From contig CM060695.1 of assembly GCA_030686995.1 (NCBI GenBank), positions 96,314,871-96,378,870 of the forward strand: a stretch of DNA of 64,000 nucleotides, in the 5' to 3' direction. The position numbers were made by a program, and so were the translations under genes. Numbering within the stretch: the stretch's first letter is position 1; each line of letters begins with the position of its first letter. Source of the stretch: Artemisia argyi (lineage: Eukaryota; Streptophyta; Magnoliopsida; Asterales; Asteraceae). Shown in pieces: positions 32,360-44,460 of this stretch. Below the pieces are notes generated by a model. The model made no database searches and was not told the DNA's origin. It was given only the letters and a program-made list of their open reading frames with translations.

Positions 32360-34187
32360 AATACCCTTACACTTGAGATTTGCTTGTCCTTAAGCAAATG
32401 CGCTTTTATTATAATCTAAATACAAGTTAGGGATCATTTAACACTAATATAAAAGTAATTACAACAAATAATCGTTCCTCTTAAAACCAAAAACAAGCAT
32501 GGAGGTTATACACTAGCACCTTACAAATAGTGTTTAGATACTCACATCTCTCGGGTGTAATAAAGTATATATCACAATAAGGAAATGGAAAACATCTCTC
32601 ACTACCTGTCATAGCAAATAGATTACCATAGGCTTGAGAAAGGATCAAACCTCCACCACTTGGCATAAGCACCTAGAATAAACTATCAAAGAGGTCTTTT
32701 AAAGGGTTATAACACGAGGTGTAGGGATATGGTAAACACGGTTTTGTTGGATAAAGGCAATATTTACTGGTGGCGAGTTAACCATCTTGGTTAATTACAT
32801 GTATAGCATGGCGTTGCTAAGTCAAGACTCGACTCGACTTAAGCTAATAAATCAAAAATAACAAAAACATAAAACAAACATAGAATGAAATGGGATGGTA
32901 GTCCGTATGTTTTTTTCTCTTTTTCCTTTTCTATTTTTTTTTTTCTTTCTCTTGATTTTTTCGATTTTTTTTTTTTTTTTTTCTTTTTGCACACACTCGT
33001 ACCCTACCATCCAAAATAATACATCATAGGGGAGTTACGTCCCCCTTACACTTGCACTTTTACATACTTTGCAATTAACTATTCTAATGACTCGAATTAA
33101 GATAATCAAAACACTTGGAGTACTTTTTATGATTAACGTACATATGGGGGTAATATATGATGTTCTTCCCCATTACTCCATAACACAAGTACTTTACCCA
33201 TGAGTCCCAATCATCCCAAAACAATATATACAAGATATGACTCGACTTAGCAACCATGTAACCAATTAGATAATTAACTAAGGGTTTAAACAAATAAAAA
33301 TAATGCACTAAAGATGAGTCCATACACGGAAGGCTAAGGCGATTTGGTTGCACATTTGCGGTGGATTGTAAACAAATTCTATCTTTAAGTAAGATGCTTA
33401 AAGTTAGAAATGAAAAGATAGGCTCGGAGGGGTGTAATAGGGTGTCGTGTACTAAAAATGAGTACAACGCAAAGGTGTGGGAAAATTAATTGACTTTGTT
33501 AGTCAAGGTAATTGACTTAAATAGTCAAGTAATTATGATACGGGTTTAACATAAGGGTAATCGTAATGCCTCTTATCATGTAGTAAATCCTACTACACGA
33601 ATGTAGTCTCACTAGCGGTCTTGGGATGCATCACTAACGCAAGTTCTAGAATCTAAGTACTACCGGTACACTCATAAGCACTAATAATGAATGCTTTTCC
33701 TAACAAATCTAAAGGCGAACATCACATATTTGGGTGGAAAATTTTTCTGAGTGGTATGGTTTTTGTGCTAGTTATACAACTCCTATCCATGAGACGCTCA
33801 TTTAGGCTAAATCTTCACTCCTAAATGTTGTAAAAAAAATTAAATTTGGCGCTAAAATTGCCCTAACATGTATTTATCTTAGTTTTATTACACACCTACT
33901 ATTGAACAAACAAACTCAAGCGTAATTGTATTCCCAAAAGTATCATCATTTACCCAACCCTTACACTTAAGCCGAACATTGTCCCCAATCTTCAATAAAA
34001 AGATGTAAAAGTAAATAAGGTAAAAGAATGAAAACAAATACTCCCCTGATTCGGTCGGTGTGGATAGTGTGTCAACAAGGTTAGATCTTCTTCCAAGAAA
34101 ATGAACTTTGAAAGCTTCCCTCCAGAAATATAAATCATCCTCTTATCCAATGTAACCTGTTAAACCTGAGAAAACAATCAAGGCAAA
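32360..34187 (-). other. Element C internal remnant
   Basis: Equivalent to A 292 to about 2110. Three polypurine-like motifs (about 32362-32374, 33043-33055, 33955-33968) and a T-rich tract at 32910-32990. No gene. Confidence 0.8.
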
Positions 34188-35608
34188 CCTCGCAAAAGGT
34201 TTCACCTCTCAAGGGATCTTGAGAAGCTTGCAATCTCCACCAGGCAGTGTACCTGTTCGTTGTAGTATAGTATAGTGACAAGTACCGGGGGATTGATCGT
34301 TCAACTCAGGAATAGTGTTCGCTAGGATTAAAACGTTTACTAAACTAGGTCTAAAGGTGAGGGATGATTCTTTTTGTATTTTTATATTTTTATGAAAGCA
34401 AGTAAAATCTCAGATTTTGAAGGAGTGGGCGGAATTAGTTGCTAGTCAACTAACCCAAGAAACTAAAGATGCAATCAAAATAAAATAAAATAAAATAAAA
34501 CAAATTTGTGGTGTGAACAATAATAAGAGAAAATGTGTTTACTTAGATTTCATTACTCCCTAGATATCTTTCACCGGTTGATTAGCTTGTACAATTGCAT
34601 GGATGACGGGTTAAATTCCTTAATACTAGTCGTAGGGCAGTTAACGAAATTCCCTAACTCTATAAGCTCCTACTTCACTCCTGTCGAGCCGACTAAAAGC
34701 TCCTAACATAGGATCACTAGAATTCGCTCATGCATTAAATACAACCATAAATCATAGTGATCCTCCAATCATGTTTCTTAAGACGTTCAAGCAAGTTACC
34801 AATTGGAAGTCTGCAAATTTTCTTAAGCCTAACATCAAATTCAATCATCCACAACAATTATAAACAAACAATCAACCAATAATTAACATCTAGGTTTCAT
34901 TACATCTAAGCAAACCCAACAAAAACCTAGCTTAGCATGTTAGAAAGAAGAAAAGCATAAGATAGAATCACACAAAACATAGACATATCGTATGATTATT
35001 GGAAAACTTATCTTCAATTGAACATGGATGGAACAAGGGTTGAAACCCTTATTATTACAGAAAATTTGTCTAGGGTTTTCAAAAAGAAGCTCTCCAAAAG
35101 TTCCACACTTAATGAATGAAAATTAGAAAACTATATATAGATTTTACACCTTGACGGCGTCACGTTTTAGCTTGTGACACAGTCAACTCGCCACCAAGAT
35201 TAAATTCATATTGCCTAGATCCACTTTTTACGCCGTCATGTGTAATATTACTCTGGGCCGTCACATGTATTTTGACCCTGACGGCCTTGTGACGCCGTCG
35301 GGCCAAATAGCCTTGAAAATGCCCTGGGCCGTCACGTGTATTTTCCACATCCGCCTCTTTTGCCACTCTTGACGCCGTCACTTGCATTGCTTTGACACCG
35401 TCATGTACTGTTCCCAGCAAGGATTTTGAGACTTTGTTATTTTCTTCACTTTTTCGCTCCAAAAATGTCCAAAATGCTTCCTTTTGTAAATTTCCTCTCA
35501 AAAGTACCTAAAATGACAAAAGGAACGATTTAGGGCAATAATTGATCAAATAATTACGAATTCGGGCTTAAATGACCCCGCAAAATTGGTACACTTTTCG
35601 CCTTATCA
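34188..35608 (-). repeat. Element C 5' LTR, truncated at its 3' end
   Basis: Begins at a CCTCG (34188-34192) shared by both parents of a deletion junction. TATA box at 35132-35139, palindromes at 35153-35402, tRNA-Asp-complementary stretch at 34257-34271. Confidence 0.88.
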
Positions 35609-35757
35609 TTCCACTCTTAGTGATCGACACTCTACTAACCAACTAGGCTACATTGATCGGGTACACTGCCCATTAGTGTTGTTATAGGTTAAGTAAGCAT
35701 AATATAAATTTAAGACTTAATAAGGAATAATCACCTATACAACGACACATCATCCAC

Positions 35758-36022
35758 CTTCATCATCCCCTGTTTCTAATCTTTGATCCTCTTTATCACT
35801 GTCATCCTAAAAAGATTCATCGCCCGGGTATTAGTTTACCTCCCGCTCGTATTTTGAACACAAAAGAGTCGTATATGAGAACAGGTCATCGGAGATTTGA
35901 AGCATCTCCGGAGGAATTTCTTCTACTACTTGATTTACCTGGCATGAACTAGCCATCTCCTTGTTTTCATGGGAGGAAATCATATTTAGTTTGAACACAA
36001 CCCTTTCGTCATAAACTCCATG
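35758..36022 (-). pseudogene. FG tail frame, 5' part
   Basis: A minus-strand frame with two stops reading FPHGVYDERVVFKLN, then a stretch rich in Glu/Asp (VVEEIPPEMLQISDDLF, then DDSDKEDQRLETGDDEGG). The first words recall the FPHG segment of gypsy integrase tails, a weak match. It runs in frame into 29634 across the solo LTR. Its 5' side is cut by copia LTR K. Confidence 0.4.
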
Positions 36023-36032
36023 TGGAAACCGT

Positions 36033-37513
36033 TGAGGGGGGGTGAATACATTTCCATTAAAACTTAAAACTTTTGTATCAAATACCCGATCAAGTGTGAC
36101 GCAATATGAAAAGTCTCAATTATAAATCTAAAACAACTAGAGGTATTAACAACTAGATCACAACACAAACATAACATAAGATTCATGTCATGTCACAAAC
36201 ATACTCAACATGAAATAAGCAACTAACCACAAAAATAAAAATGCAATGCAAATGTAAATATAAGGCGGTAAATGCAAAGATGAAAAGTAAAGAGATAAGT
36301 AAAGAAAACACGAACCCGGACACGGCGATTTATAGTGGTTCGGTCATGAAGCTCCTCTTCGCCCTACTTCACTCCCCAAGTACCCAACTCGAGAGTTACT
36401 TCACTAATCAACAAGCTCCCTTCTCGGTGGAGAAAACCATACAACGTCGCTTACATTATTTTCCGACACTAAGCTAAATGTCGAGTACTAATCTTAGCTA
36501 GTACCAATCTACCACGATCTACCCGATCCTTACAAATCACACAAGCTACAAGATCTACATGATCTACACTTGATCTACCAGATCTGTTGACGATCTACCC
36601 GATCCTTACTAATCACACCGCCAACACGACATACCCGATCTACCCGATCTACTCTTGATCCACTTGATCAACACACAAGCTCACTAGCTACAAGAGATCC
36701 CCAAAATCTCAATACGATCACAATGATCCATACAAGATAGCAAATACAAGACTCTAACACTTTGTATCTTCTTGATACTTTGTGTTCTTCTCTTGGACTA
36801 GAAGAGGAATGAAGGTAATCACTTGAATGGATGATTGGATCACTCTAGAACAAACTAAGACTCTCTAAATGATCAAAGAAAGTGATCTAAATAAGAAGGG
36901 ATTAGACTAGAGAGAAATGGCTGGAAAATCAAGTTGGAAGTGTAAAATAGTCCACTATTTAAAGGCAAAGAGAAAATAGCCGTTACAGGGGGACGACACC
37001 ACTAATTGTCAGACGGTACCACTAAATTTAACGGTACTGATGGGTATTTAGTGGTACCGTCGGAGACAAAAACGCTCCTCTTTTTGTATTTAGTGGGGAA
37101 GGTTTATTTGGGGATGTTTGGAGCTATTTTTTTTTTTTTTTTTGGGGGGGGGGGGGGGGAATGGGTGTTGGGATTTTAAAACTAACTTTTTCAAAATAAA
37201 ACATTTCTTTTTAATTCAAAAATAATTTGTAAAATGTATTTTTGAAAAAATGTTTTGTCACATTAAAAATGTGAAGTTTAGAAAAATATAATCCTTTGAT
37301 CATTTGTCAAGTAGTAGATTTGTTTGTCTATACCTTGAGTGATTTACATCGGGATGGAAATCTACGACTTTGTTGAAGCATACTTGAGACGTCGAGAGGT
37401 GTTGATGTAAGTATGCATTGATGATTTATGTTTACAAGTAACTTCTTATATGTTTGTCATTATTAAAACCGAAGAAACCGTTTAGTTTAAATATTGAAAT
37501 ATTTGCACTAACA
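36033..37513 (-). repeat. Copia-type LTR K
   Basis: On the minus strand it starts TGTTAGTGC, right after the purine tract AAAAAGGGGGAGA. A TTTAAATAG TATA-like box lies near 36955-36963. The R-U5 half contains repeated CGATCTACCCGATC blocks (36515-36660). The far end, near the GGGGGGG run at 36035-36042, is approximate. No target duplication could be matched. Confidence 0.55.
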
Positions 37514-37798
37514 ATCTCCCCCTTTTTGATGATGACAAATATGTAAATTGTAACATACAGTAAAATGTAGAAGTTACTTGTTTACACTCCCTTCTCCCCC
37601 CCCCCCCCTTTTGTCGAAGCAAAAAGGTAGTTGGCTTGAGCTCTCCCTTGAATTCATTCCCCACTCCCCCTTATTGCACTACTATCCTTTCTCCCCAGAA
37701 AGGCAAGCTTGCATCATCCCAGTGAAGTCTTCTGTCATGACTCGTGAAGACGAATCCATGCTATGTATTCAAATACCCCAGGGCTCCCCTAACTTAAT
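37514..37798 (-). pseudogene. Copia 3' internal remnant next to LTR K
   Basis: Minus strand: GTCATCATCAAAAAGGGGGA next to the LTR, preceded by G-rich untranslated sequence including a run of 13 C on the plus strand (37596-37608). It is joined to the FG gag remnant near 37800, so the rest of the copia element is deleted. Confidence 0.5.
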
Positions 37799-37799
37799 G

Positions 37800-38292
37800 A
37801 TCCCCTAGGGCACTTGTATAAAAGGTCATTGTACCTATCCTAAGCTTTGTACAATGTCTCGTCTCCGTCCTGCTTGAAATTATGGATATCTTCAAGCTGT
37901 TTTGCCGTCCTTGAAGGAGGGTAATACCTCTGTATGAAGTGTTTCTTCAGAAGAGTCCAGGTGTTAACAGTCCCCACTGGTAAGCTATCGATCCATCTCT
38001 TGGCTCCTCCTGTAAGTGTTATAGGGAAGCCTCTAAGCATTATTGCATCATGAGATACTCCTGGAATGTTGAACAAACTAACAATGTAAAGAACATTGTC
38101 AATGTGCTCATGAGCATCTTCCGTCTTGCTTCCCAAAAAGGGATCTTTCCGCAATTCCTTTATGAATTGGTTCTTGATTTCGAATTACACATCTTCTCCA
38201 ATAGCTGGCCTAACCAACTCAGGGCCTTGTTCTTCTCTTGTAAGAGCAAGATATTCTTCGAGAGAGAGGGTATCGATATCAACATTACCCAT
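37800..38292 (-). pseudogene. FG gag, N-terminal (capsid-like) part
   Basis: Starts at ATG 38292 on the minus strand, 80 bases after the primer site. It includes a Retrotrans_gag-type region (ITLTGGAKRWIDSLPVGTVN, HFIQRYYPPSRTAKQLEDI, DETLYKA). Stops: a TAA near 38190 within an otherwise good frame, and a TAG replacing the Trp codon after YKA near 37838. The longest open part is 37840-38154. Coding resemblance ends near 37800, where copia-derived sequence begins. The product would have been the particle shell. Confidence 0.78.
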
Positions 38293-38372
38293 GTTACCTG
38301 AAACTTGAAAACAATCGTGAGATACTAAAAATTAAAATTAAAATTGCAAAACTTAAATAAAATCCTAGTAGC

Positions 38373-38390
38373 TCCCCGGCAGCGGCGCCA
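38373..38390 (-). other. FG primer binding site (tRNA-Asp)
   Basis: Minus strand TGGCGCCGCTGCCGGGGA, matching the complement of tRNA-Asp 3' at 17 of 18 positions. Confidence 0.88.
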
Positions 38391-38396
38391 AAAACC

Positions 38397-39955
38397 TGAT
38401 GCAGGTTTTACCGACCAGTTTTATATTTATATATTCTCGTCTACCTAAGTTCTACCTGATGCACTATCGGGAAGTGTACCCGGTCGTGTATGCTATAGCT
38501 AGATGGTAAAGCCGATGTTGTCCCAAGAGCTATGCGTGTGGAGTTTATCTAAGCTTAGTGTCATGTTTAAAAGGGGTTTTAAGATTAAAATATTCATTAA
38601 ACTAATAAAACAAATAAATGAAAGCAAATAAATAAATGAAAGTAATCAGTAGAGAGAAGCGGTGTTACCCTAGTTATTACTCTTGTTATTATCATGACAA
38701 GTTTTCTAATTAAGTGCATCCTATCGTTTTATCTGGGGATTCAAGTCGGTAGACTCAGATGGTCAAATTGCCTAACCTATCTTACACCTTGTCTTATTCT
38801 TGAAACTTCTTACCATTCCAAGAGTTCGCTAGACGGTGTGAACCTACAAGATGCTAGAGTAATTAAGTGGCTCTACTAACTTAGACTAGTCTAACGGGAT
38901 GCGGGCCGTCGCAACTTACATCCCCTCTAATTCCTTAAGCAAATATGTTTGGTAGGAAGTCGTTCATTGAAATTTCCAAATGCATTGTGATATTTCTATC
39001 ACCAAGTCACAACCTTATAATGAGATGCGGCCTGTTGGTACTTACACCCCCGTCTAAGGAACTACCAAACATCATTACTACCGAAACTAGAGTTTCCTAA
39101 GATAAGCTAAGAAAGTATTCAAATAAAACGATAATAGATGCGAGAAAACTGAATCATGGCAATAACAATTTCATAACAAGGCTAACACCAAAAGGTGTTT
39201 AGCCACTCATATTAATAAATGCAGAAAAATCATGTTCAACATGGTGAATGAAAACATAAATCTAATACAAGAATTATAAATGGATAAACTTATGATTTGA
39301 AGTGTGCATTCTCCCTTGGAGATGACCTGTATGCAGGTGAAATGTCGTTCTCCTTGCTCCCTGAATTCCTCTGAAGTTCTTTGTGGTGGAGTGATGTGAA
39401 AAGTGATGATTAAAACTCAGAATTAAGGCGTAGTGCTAGGATTGGCTACGCTGTAGCCTTTGTAAAATGCAACTACGCCGTAGCTTGATTATGGACTACG
39501 GGCGTAGAACTTCTGCTGGCACTTCTACAACGTAGTTATTTCAGAAACTACGCCGTAACTTCATCAAGGATCACGGATATTCTTCACTGTTTAATTTTAG
39601 GACCTACGGCGTAGCTTGAACGTTTGCTACTTCCATAGAAGTCTTGTTGGAATAACTACGCCATAGTCGATGTGTCGACTACGCCGTAGGTCTTTGGTTG
39701 ACTTTCTTCTGGTCTTCTGAGTAAGCTACGGCGTAGGTAGAGAATCCTCTACACCGTAGTTAGTGTAGAATGTGCATACTTCAATAATCTTCATATTAAG
39801 TCCTCCATTTCCGCGTCTTTTCTTTCCTTTGCTCATCTTTGTCCTGAAAACAGAATATAAACAAATAAATGCATATATCCTAGTAAAATAACACAAAAGA
39901 TGAGAATGTTAGGGGGAAATTAACACTAAAATATCGGAACTATTAGATGTTATCA
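38397..39955 (-). repeat. FG 5' LTR (G)
   Basis: Pairs with 25234-26820. tRNA-Asp-like block at 38483-38511, TACGSCGTA cluster at 39425-39765. About 31 bp that include the TATA box in F are missing near 39428. Confidence 0.85.
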
Positions 39956-39960
39956 ACAAC

Positions 39961-40212
39961 TCAATTTATTTTCAGTATTTATTTCATTTTTGCTTTATTT
40001 AGTTTAATTAATTAAATCATCTTAAAACCAGTTTCAAAACGTGACACTAGACTTAAATAGGATCCACACCACATAGCTCTTGGGACAATCTCAGTTTTAC
40101 CAGTTACTAATCTGCACACGACCCGATACACTGTCTCTTAGTGCATTTATGTAGACCTTAGGTAATCGAGACAAAATAAAATTTTAATACCTAGTCAGTA
40201 GGACTTGCATTA
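39961..40212 (+). repeat. Element E 3' LTR, right part
   Basis: Continues 25233 after removal of FG and one ACAAC. Contains the conserved CTCTTGGGACAATCTC and GATACACTGTCT blocks, and ends near GACTTGCATTA. Confidence 0.7.
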
Positions 40213-40952
40213 TACTCTCATTTACAATATTAGAAAAAGTAACTCCTTTTATGTTACTTTTAATAAATAAGTATGTTAAAAAAAACAAAAAAAAAACTAT
40301 CAAATCCTTTTAGAAGAATCAAAATATAAAAAATGGTTGTTGATTCTTTTTCTTTCTAATTTATACATTCTCTAGATAGAAAAAAAAAACTTTGATATTT
40401 TTGCAAAGGTTAGAAGGACTTCTATAGGGACTTTTTTAAAAGATTTTATATTATATATCCGTTTCTATTCCTAGACGAGTACCTGTGCATAGCAACGAGA
40501 TTTTATAGTGACAGATTGTTTAGTAATAAAATAAAATTATGAGTTATAGACGAAAAATAATAAAAGTTTGAAGATTTTGAGATAAAACATAATGTTTTGA
40601 AACCCGTTTCGACCCGGGTGTTTCAACCGGTTGAATCTGGTCGAAAAATGGGTCGATTTAAACCGAGTCAACCTGACGGGGTGAGTCAAAATGGGTCAAC
40701 CCGCCGAGTTTGAAGCGTGGGTCAACTCATTTTTCGATGTGTATTAATAGTTTCTTTTTGAAATATATGTTTTCAACATTTCCTTTTTTAGTTTCAACTT
40801 TTCACATTTTACTTTTTGGTCTTTCTTTTATATATAGTGTAGCAGGGTACATGCGAGTTGCGATGGCGGATACCCTGTGACGAGTAACCGAAGAAATAGA
40901 TCTCGATGAGACATGATTCACCAGGTTGTATCGGTTTCAACGGGTCCACTCT
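40213..40952. other. Unassigned AT-rich interval
   Basis: No gene or clear repeat family. A short stretch at 40610-40730 is rich in CGGGT/ACCCG words. A TATATATAG lies near 40832-40840 without an obvious transcript. Confidence 0.4.
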
Positions 40953-43250
40953 TGTAAAACCCAAAATTCTCAAACATCCCAAAATACCCCTCTAATTTTG
41001 AATTTATGAAAAACATGAATAATAATTTAATACATTATAATATATTTTAACCTAAATTATGTGTTAATTAAATTACCTAAGACTCGAATTAAACTACTTA
41101 AACTTACAAATTATAAATGTCCTAACCTATGTCACTTATACAAAAACGCCACGAACATGTACTCTAACTAGAATTGTGACCAAATTCATTTTCTAACAAG
41201 ATAAACTAAAAAGTCTACCATATCCCCAAATTATAACAAATATTCGGTCAACCAATGCCCTTTTATCTCATCATAACATACGGTTCATTTCAATCTTTTC
41301 TCACCAAAACATACACTCCATTATACACAATTATTTCACACACAACCCTCATATTGCTCTCTCAATGGATGGCTCAAGAAGGAAGGACCAAGGTGGTTTT
41401 GGTGGTGTTTCATTGGCATAAAAAGGAATGTGCAACAAAGGTTCCTAATCGGTTCTATCACAAGGTTTTGATACAGATTGTTTTGGGTGTTTTAGGGACT
41501 TTGATTTCCTTGGTGCCATGACTTGGTATGGTTATCATCATCTTCTCACTTGTTTTTTTTTTTTTTTTTTGTTCAATATCATCCATGTATTCAGCCTTAA
41601 AGTCACTCTACGATCATGTTTAATAATCGGCCTAATTACCCTAAAAAGATGATCGGTTTTATTAGTATACATAACGACCCATATAAAATACTGTAGACAT
41701 GTTTAGATATGCCTAAGACCAGTACTAAAAATGATGCTAATGGTATGCTAAAAGATTAGAAACCCTAGAAATAAATTGAGATCGTACTAGGGTTTATTAT
41801 GATTTTATGAAATTTCTGCAATGCAGAATTTTGATCGGGTTGTACAACATACAAAATAATGATAACAACGTATTTTTCTGAGTTTCTTGGGTCTAAAATA
41901 AAGTTCATGATGTGTACTTTCTGCGTGTCAAATTTCATAACTTTTGGGGGTCGCGAAGATAGCCTTTTTATTTTTGGGAGTCCAAATGTCAAAATTGTGT
42001 TTCAGATGCCTGGAAATCAGTAGGAGTTTTTGATTTTTCATTTTCAAAAAATAAAGATTTCAGGGCTCTTATTTTACAGGAGTAATATTCAAGTTTTGAG
42101 GGACCTCCTTGAATGTTTGTGGATTTTCCTAAAGTGCATCAATGGGTTGACCAAAGCCAAACTTTATGTATGTATCAGCAGTTAATTTTCTGGGTAGGTC
42201 TAGAAAAATGATTTTTAAAAGGGTACTAATACATGATAATAATATTTATAAAATTTTTTGAAGACACTAAACTTATATGGGAATCACATATAATTATTTC
42301 AGAATTTTTGGAGCTTCATTGGAAGGAATGAAAAATTATAAGAAACTGGTCCAAAGTTACAATATAAACCCTAAAATGTGTTATAAGTATAACTATAAAT
42401 ATAAATCATTAAAAACCAATTGTAACTTAACTAATGAGCTAATGAGTACTAAATGAAACCTAATTCTTGTAGATCGGGTGAAGAAGAAGTTATCTTATTT
42501 TCCTTGAGTTTCTTTCATCCTTTTCATTTCATTCGCTCAAAGTACGAATATTTTGACCTTATTGTTAAGGTTTCCTTTGATACTCACAACTTAGAGATTT
42601 ATGAACCTTTGATATGAACCTTCACTTTGAAACTTAGACATGAACCTTCATTATGAACCTTTGTTATTTTAACCTTAGATTTGAACCTATGAACCCTTGG
42701 TGTAACTATGACGGCTCTTATTATATATTTTGTATTTGTATCACTAGTCATGGGGGTTCCATGTTCGTATCATTGATGCACCAATGGTATGACTCCAGGG
42801 TGGTCGAGTGATGTTCCATCCCGTCCCTTTTAGTATATATTGTGTATGGCCACTATGATTGTGATTTCTGCAATGGCGTATGGATGCATTCTAGATTTGA
42901 ATTGTATCTGTATCTGTATCTGATATGTTTGGTGACTCGTGTTGTGTGCAATACAGGCCTTTCACATTTTGGGAGCCGATCACCTCATTGGTTACTAGAG
43001 GACTCCCCTCCTATTATATTAGTTACATAAGAGGTCTCTACTCTATATGATTATGAAGATTGAAGATTATGTAATGATATGAGCCAAGGGTATTTTGATT
43101 CTTTTTATGAAGGCGACGGCATATATTCCTATTAGTTAGCCTAGATATATGCTTCCCTTACTAGAAATTATGCCTAATTATGCTTTCCCATTATTACTCC
43201 AAATGAACTCCACTTTTATATTTCTGTTCTGAATTGTTATAAGACAACCA
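40953..43250 (+). repeat. T3 5' LTR
   Basis: The right edge is approximate; the GGGTGTTACA end seen in T1 and T4 is absent. Stem-loops at 42749-42763 and 42768-42789. Parallel short frames in both LTRs near 41255 and 46060 are not genes. Confidence 0.7.
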
Positions 43251-43734
43251 TTGGAAACTTGCTTTAGGATCTCCCTATAGAAACTTGAGTTATGACCGGT
43301 GAGGATTGGGTAGACTAGGACATTTTTTTAAGTAGTGTTGCTTCCGCATCACTCTGGTTCGTGCCTCTGCCCTTAGTGAAGCCTTATAAGAACATTCATT
43401 TCAAAGATTAGAAAGTTATGCACAACCTAAGTTCAGTAACCAAGTAAGTTAAAGTGACTCGAGAACTGCATGGATATACCTCACACCATTTAAGTTTCAC
43501 TTTTTGATTCTGATCTCCATCTCCGATTTGTTTGATAATTAGTCTGATACCTTTCTGACCATTCTGAAAATTCTAACAAACATAATGTGTTTGACACATT
43601 CTATAAATTATGTTACTTATGCTGAGCATATTAATTTTCCTCTAACATTATTTGGTTGTGCCTAATATTTCTTTTCCTATGAGTAATCTGGTAGTTATTA
43701 ACCACGAGTATAGGAAATTGCCCACTCCATTCTG

Positions 43735-44460
43735 ATAATGAGGGTAACCTTGTAAAGTATTTCAGTTTTATTCGTGAAGAAAAAGGAAGGTGATGTGAAT
43801 TGGATGTGAAGTTTCCCTAAGAGTGATTCCTGAGGCTGCTTTCGTATTCGTTGAGATCATTATGAGTTGTAATGATGCCAACTGTAGTGGTGAATAGGTC
43901 AACTATTCTTACGGATTTGAGGAAATCATGGCTTTCACGAGTATTTGGACAAACTTGTTATAGTATGACATTGTGGTGTGTTCAGAGGCGAAAGAGAAAC
44001 ATACAGACCATGTTTGTATTAAGTTAGAATGACCCCTTGTTCTGGAAGAGTAAATTTTGATTGGTGTTCATAAGTTGCAATAGAGAGTACTATTATGGAT
44101 CCTGCGAGGACTGAGATTTCCACTGAATAGGCCAAGATCGATGACAGTTACCAAAGTTAGCAACCTTATAGAAGAGTAGTGGAAGATGTTCACGACTGGC
44201 GTTACCATCAATGAAGCATATGAGAAGAAGAAAGACGCTTAGAAGGGACTCGATTATAATTTATACAGCACTAGGAGATTACAGCTTGGGCATCAAGACA
44301 ACCAGACCGTATTAGACAAACTATTAATCACGTAACTCGGAGTTTACAGCAGCGGTGTTCACCTTGAAGATTGGAAGACATTTCTTACAAAGACAAAGGT
44401 AGTGGCGAACATAGAAGGAGAATATAATCAAGATGGTGAATTTTGAACTATGTTAGAAGA
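43735..44460 (+). pseudogene. T3 reverse transcriptase and RNase H remnants
   Basis: Scraps of gypsy pol in the right order but in different frames. SVLFVKKKEG at 43762-43791 matches the FVKKKDG strand of reverse transcriptase. ATTCCTGAGGCTGCTTTC (43826) lines up with the IPKTAF motif. KEKHTDH comes near 43990, IMDPARTE near 44095, YRRVVEDV near 44175. EFTAAVFTLKI at about 44339 matches the RNase H ELAAVVFALKIW motif. The catalytic YVDD block is missing. Multiple deletions make this copy inert. Confidence 0.65.

Larger units (their letters stand above)
30919..35608 (-). mobile_element. Element C: internally deleted relative of A, minus strand
   Basis: 3' LTR 30919-32359 and 5' LTR 34188-35608, with perfect target duplications TTCCA at 30914-30918 and 35609-35613. 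The internal region is only 32360-34187. Primer site, gag and protease are missing, and the 5' LTR lacks its last 18-19 bases. It cannot prime reverse transcription. Confidence 0.92.
29635..35752 (+). mobile_element. Solo LTR H, split by element C
   Basis: Starts TGATGAACTC at 29635 and ends ACACATCA at 35752. Perfect target duplications TCCAC at 29630-29634 and 35753-35757, with no internal region. Net length about 1.42 kb once C (30919-35608) and one TTCCA are removed. Contains ATGCGSCGCAT/ATACGGCGTAT motifs (29838-30183), TATAAATA at 30203-30210, and the conserved GGTACACTGCCC block near 35660. Confidence 0.85.
25234..39955 (-). mobile_element. Element FG: Athila/Tat-like retrotransposon with nested insertions
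   Basis: 3' LTR 25234-26820 and 5' LTR 38397-39955 on the minus strand, with matching target duplications ACAAC at 25229-25233 and 39956-39960, inserted in the LTR of element E. Primer site for tRNA-Asp at 38373-38390, gag remnant at 37800-38292, tail frame in two parts (35758-36022 and 29028-29634). Nested inside: solo LTR H with element C, and copia LTR K. No reverse transcriptase is seen. Confidence 0.85.

Noticed and set aside
1..35608. A and C as two ends of one large element
   Set aside because: C has its own two LTRs and matching TTCCA duplications, and A has its own 5' LTR, primer site and 3' LTR.
36241..36477. 78-codon plus-strand frame
   Set aside because: Antisense to the copia LTR K; no domain and typical low-complexity LTR sequence.
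41255..41521. Short frame with a counterpart at 46060-46458, suggesting a conserved gene
   Set aside because: Both lie in the two LTRs of T3 and are similar only because the LTRs are copies; no domain and no conserved start or stop.
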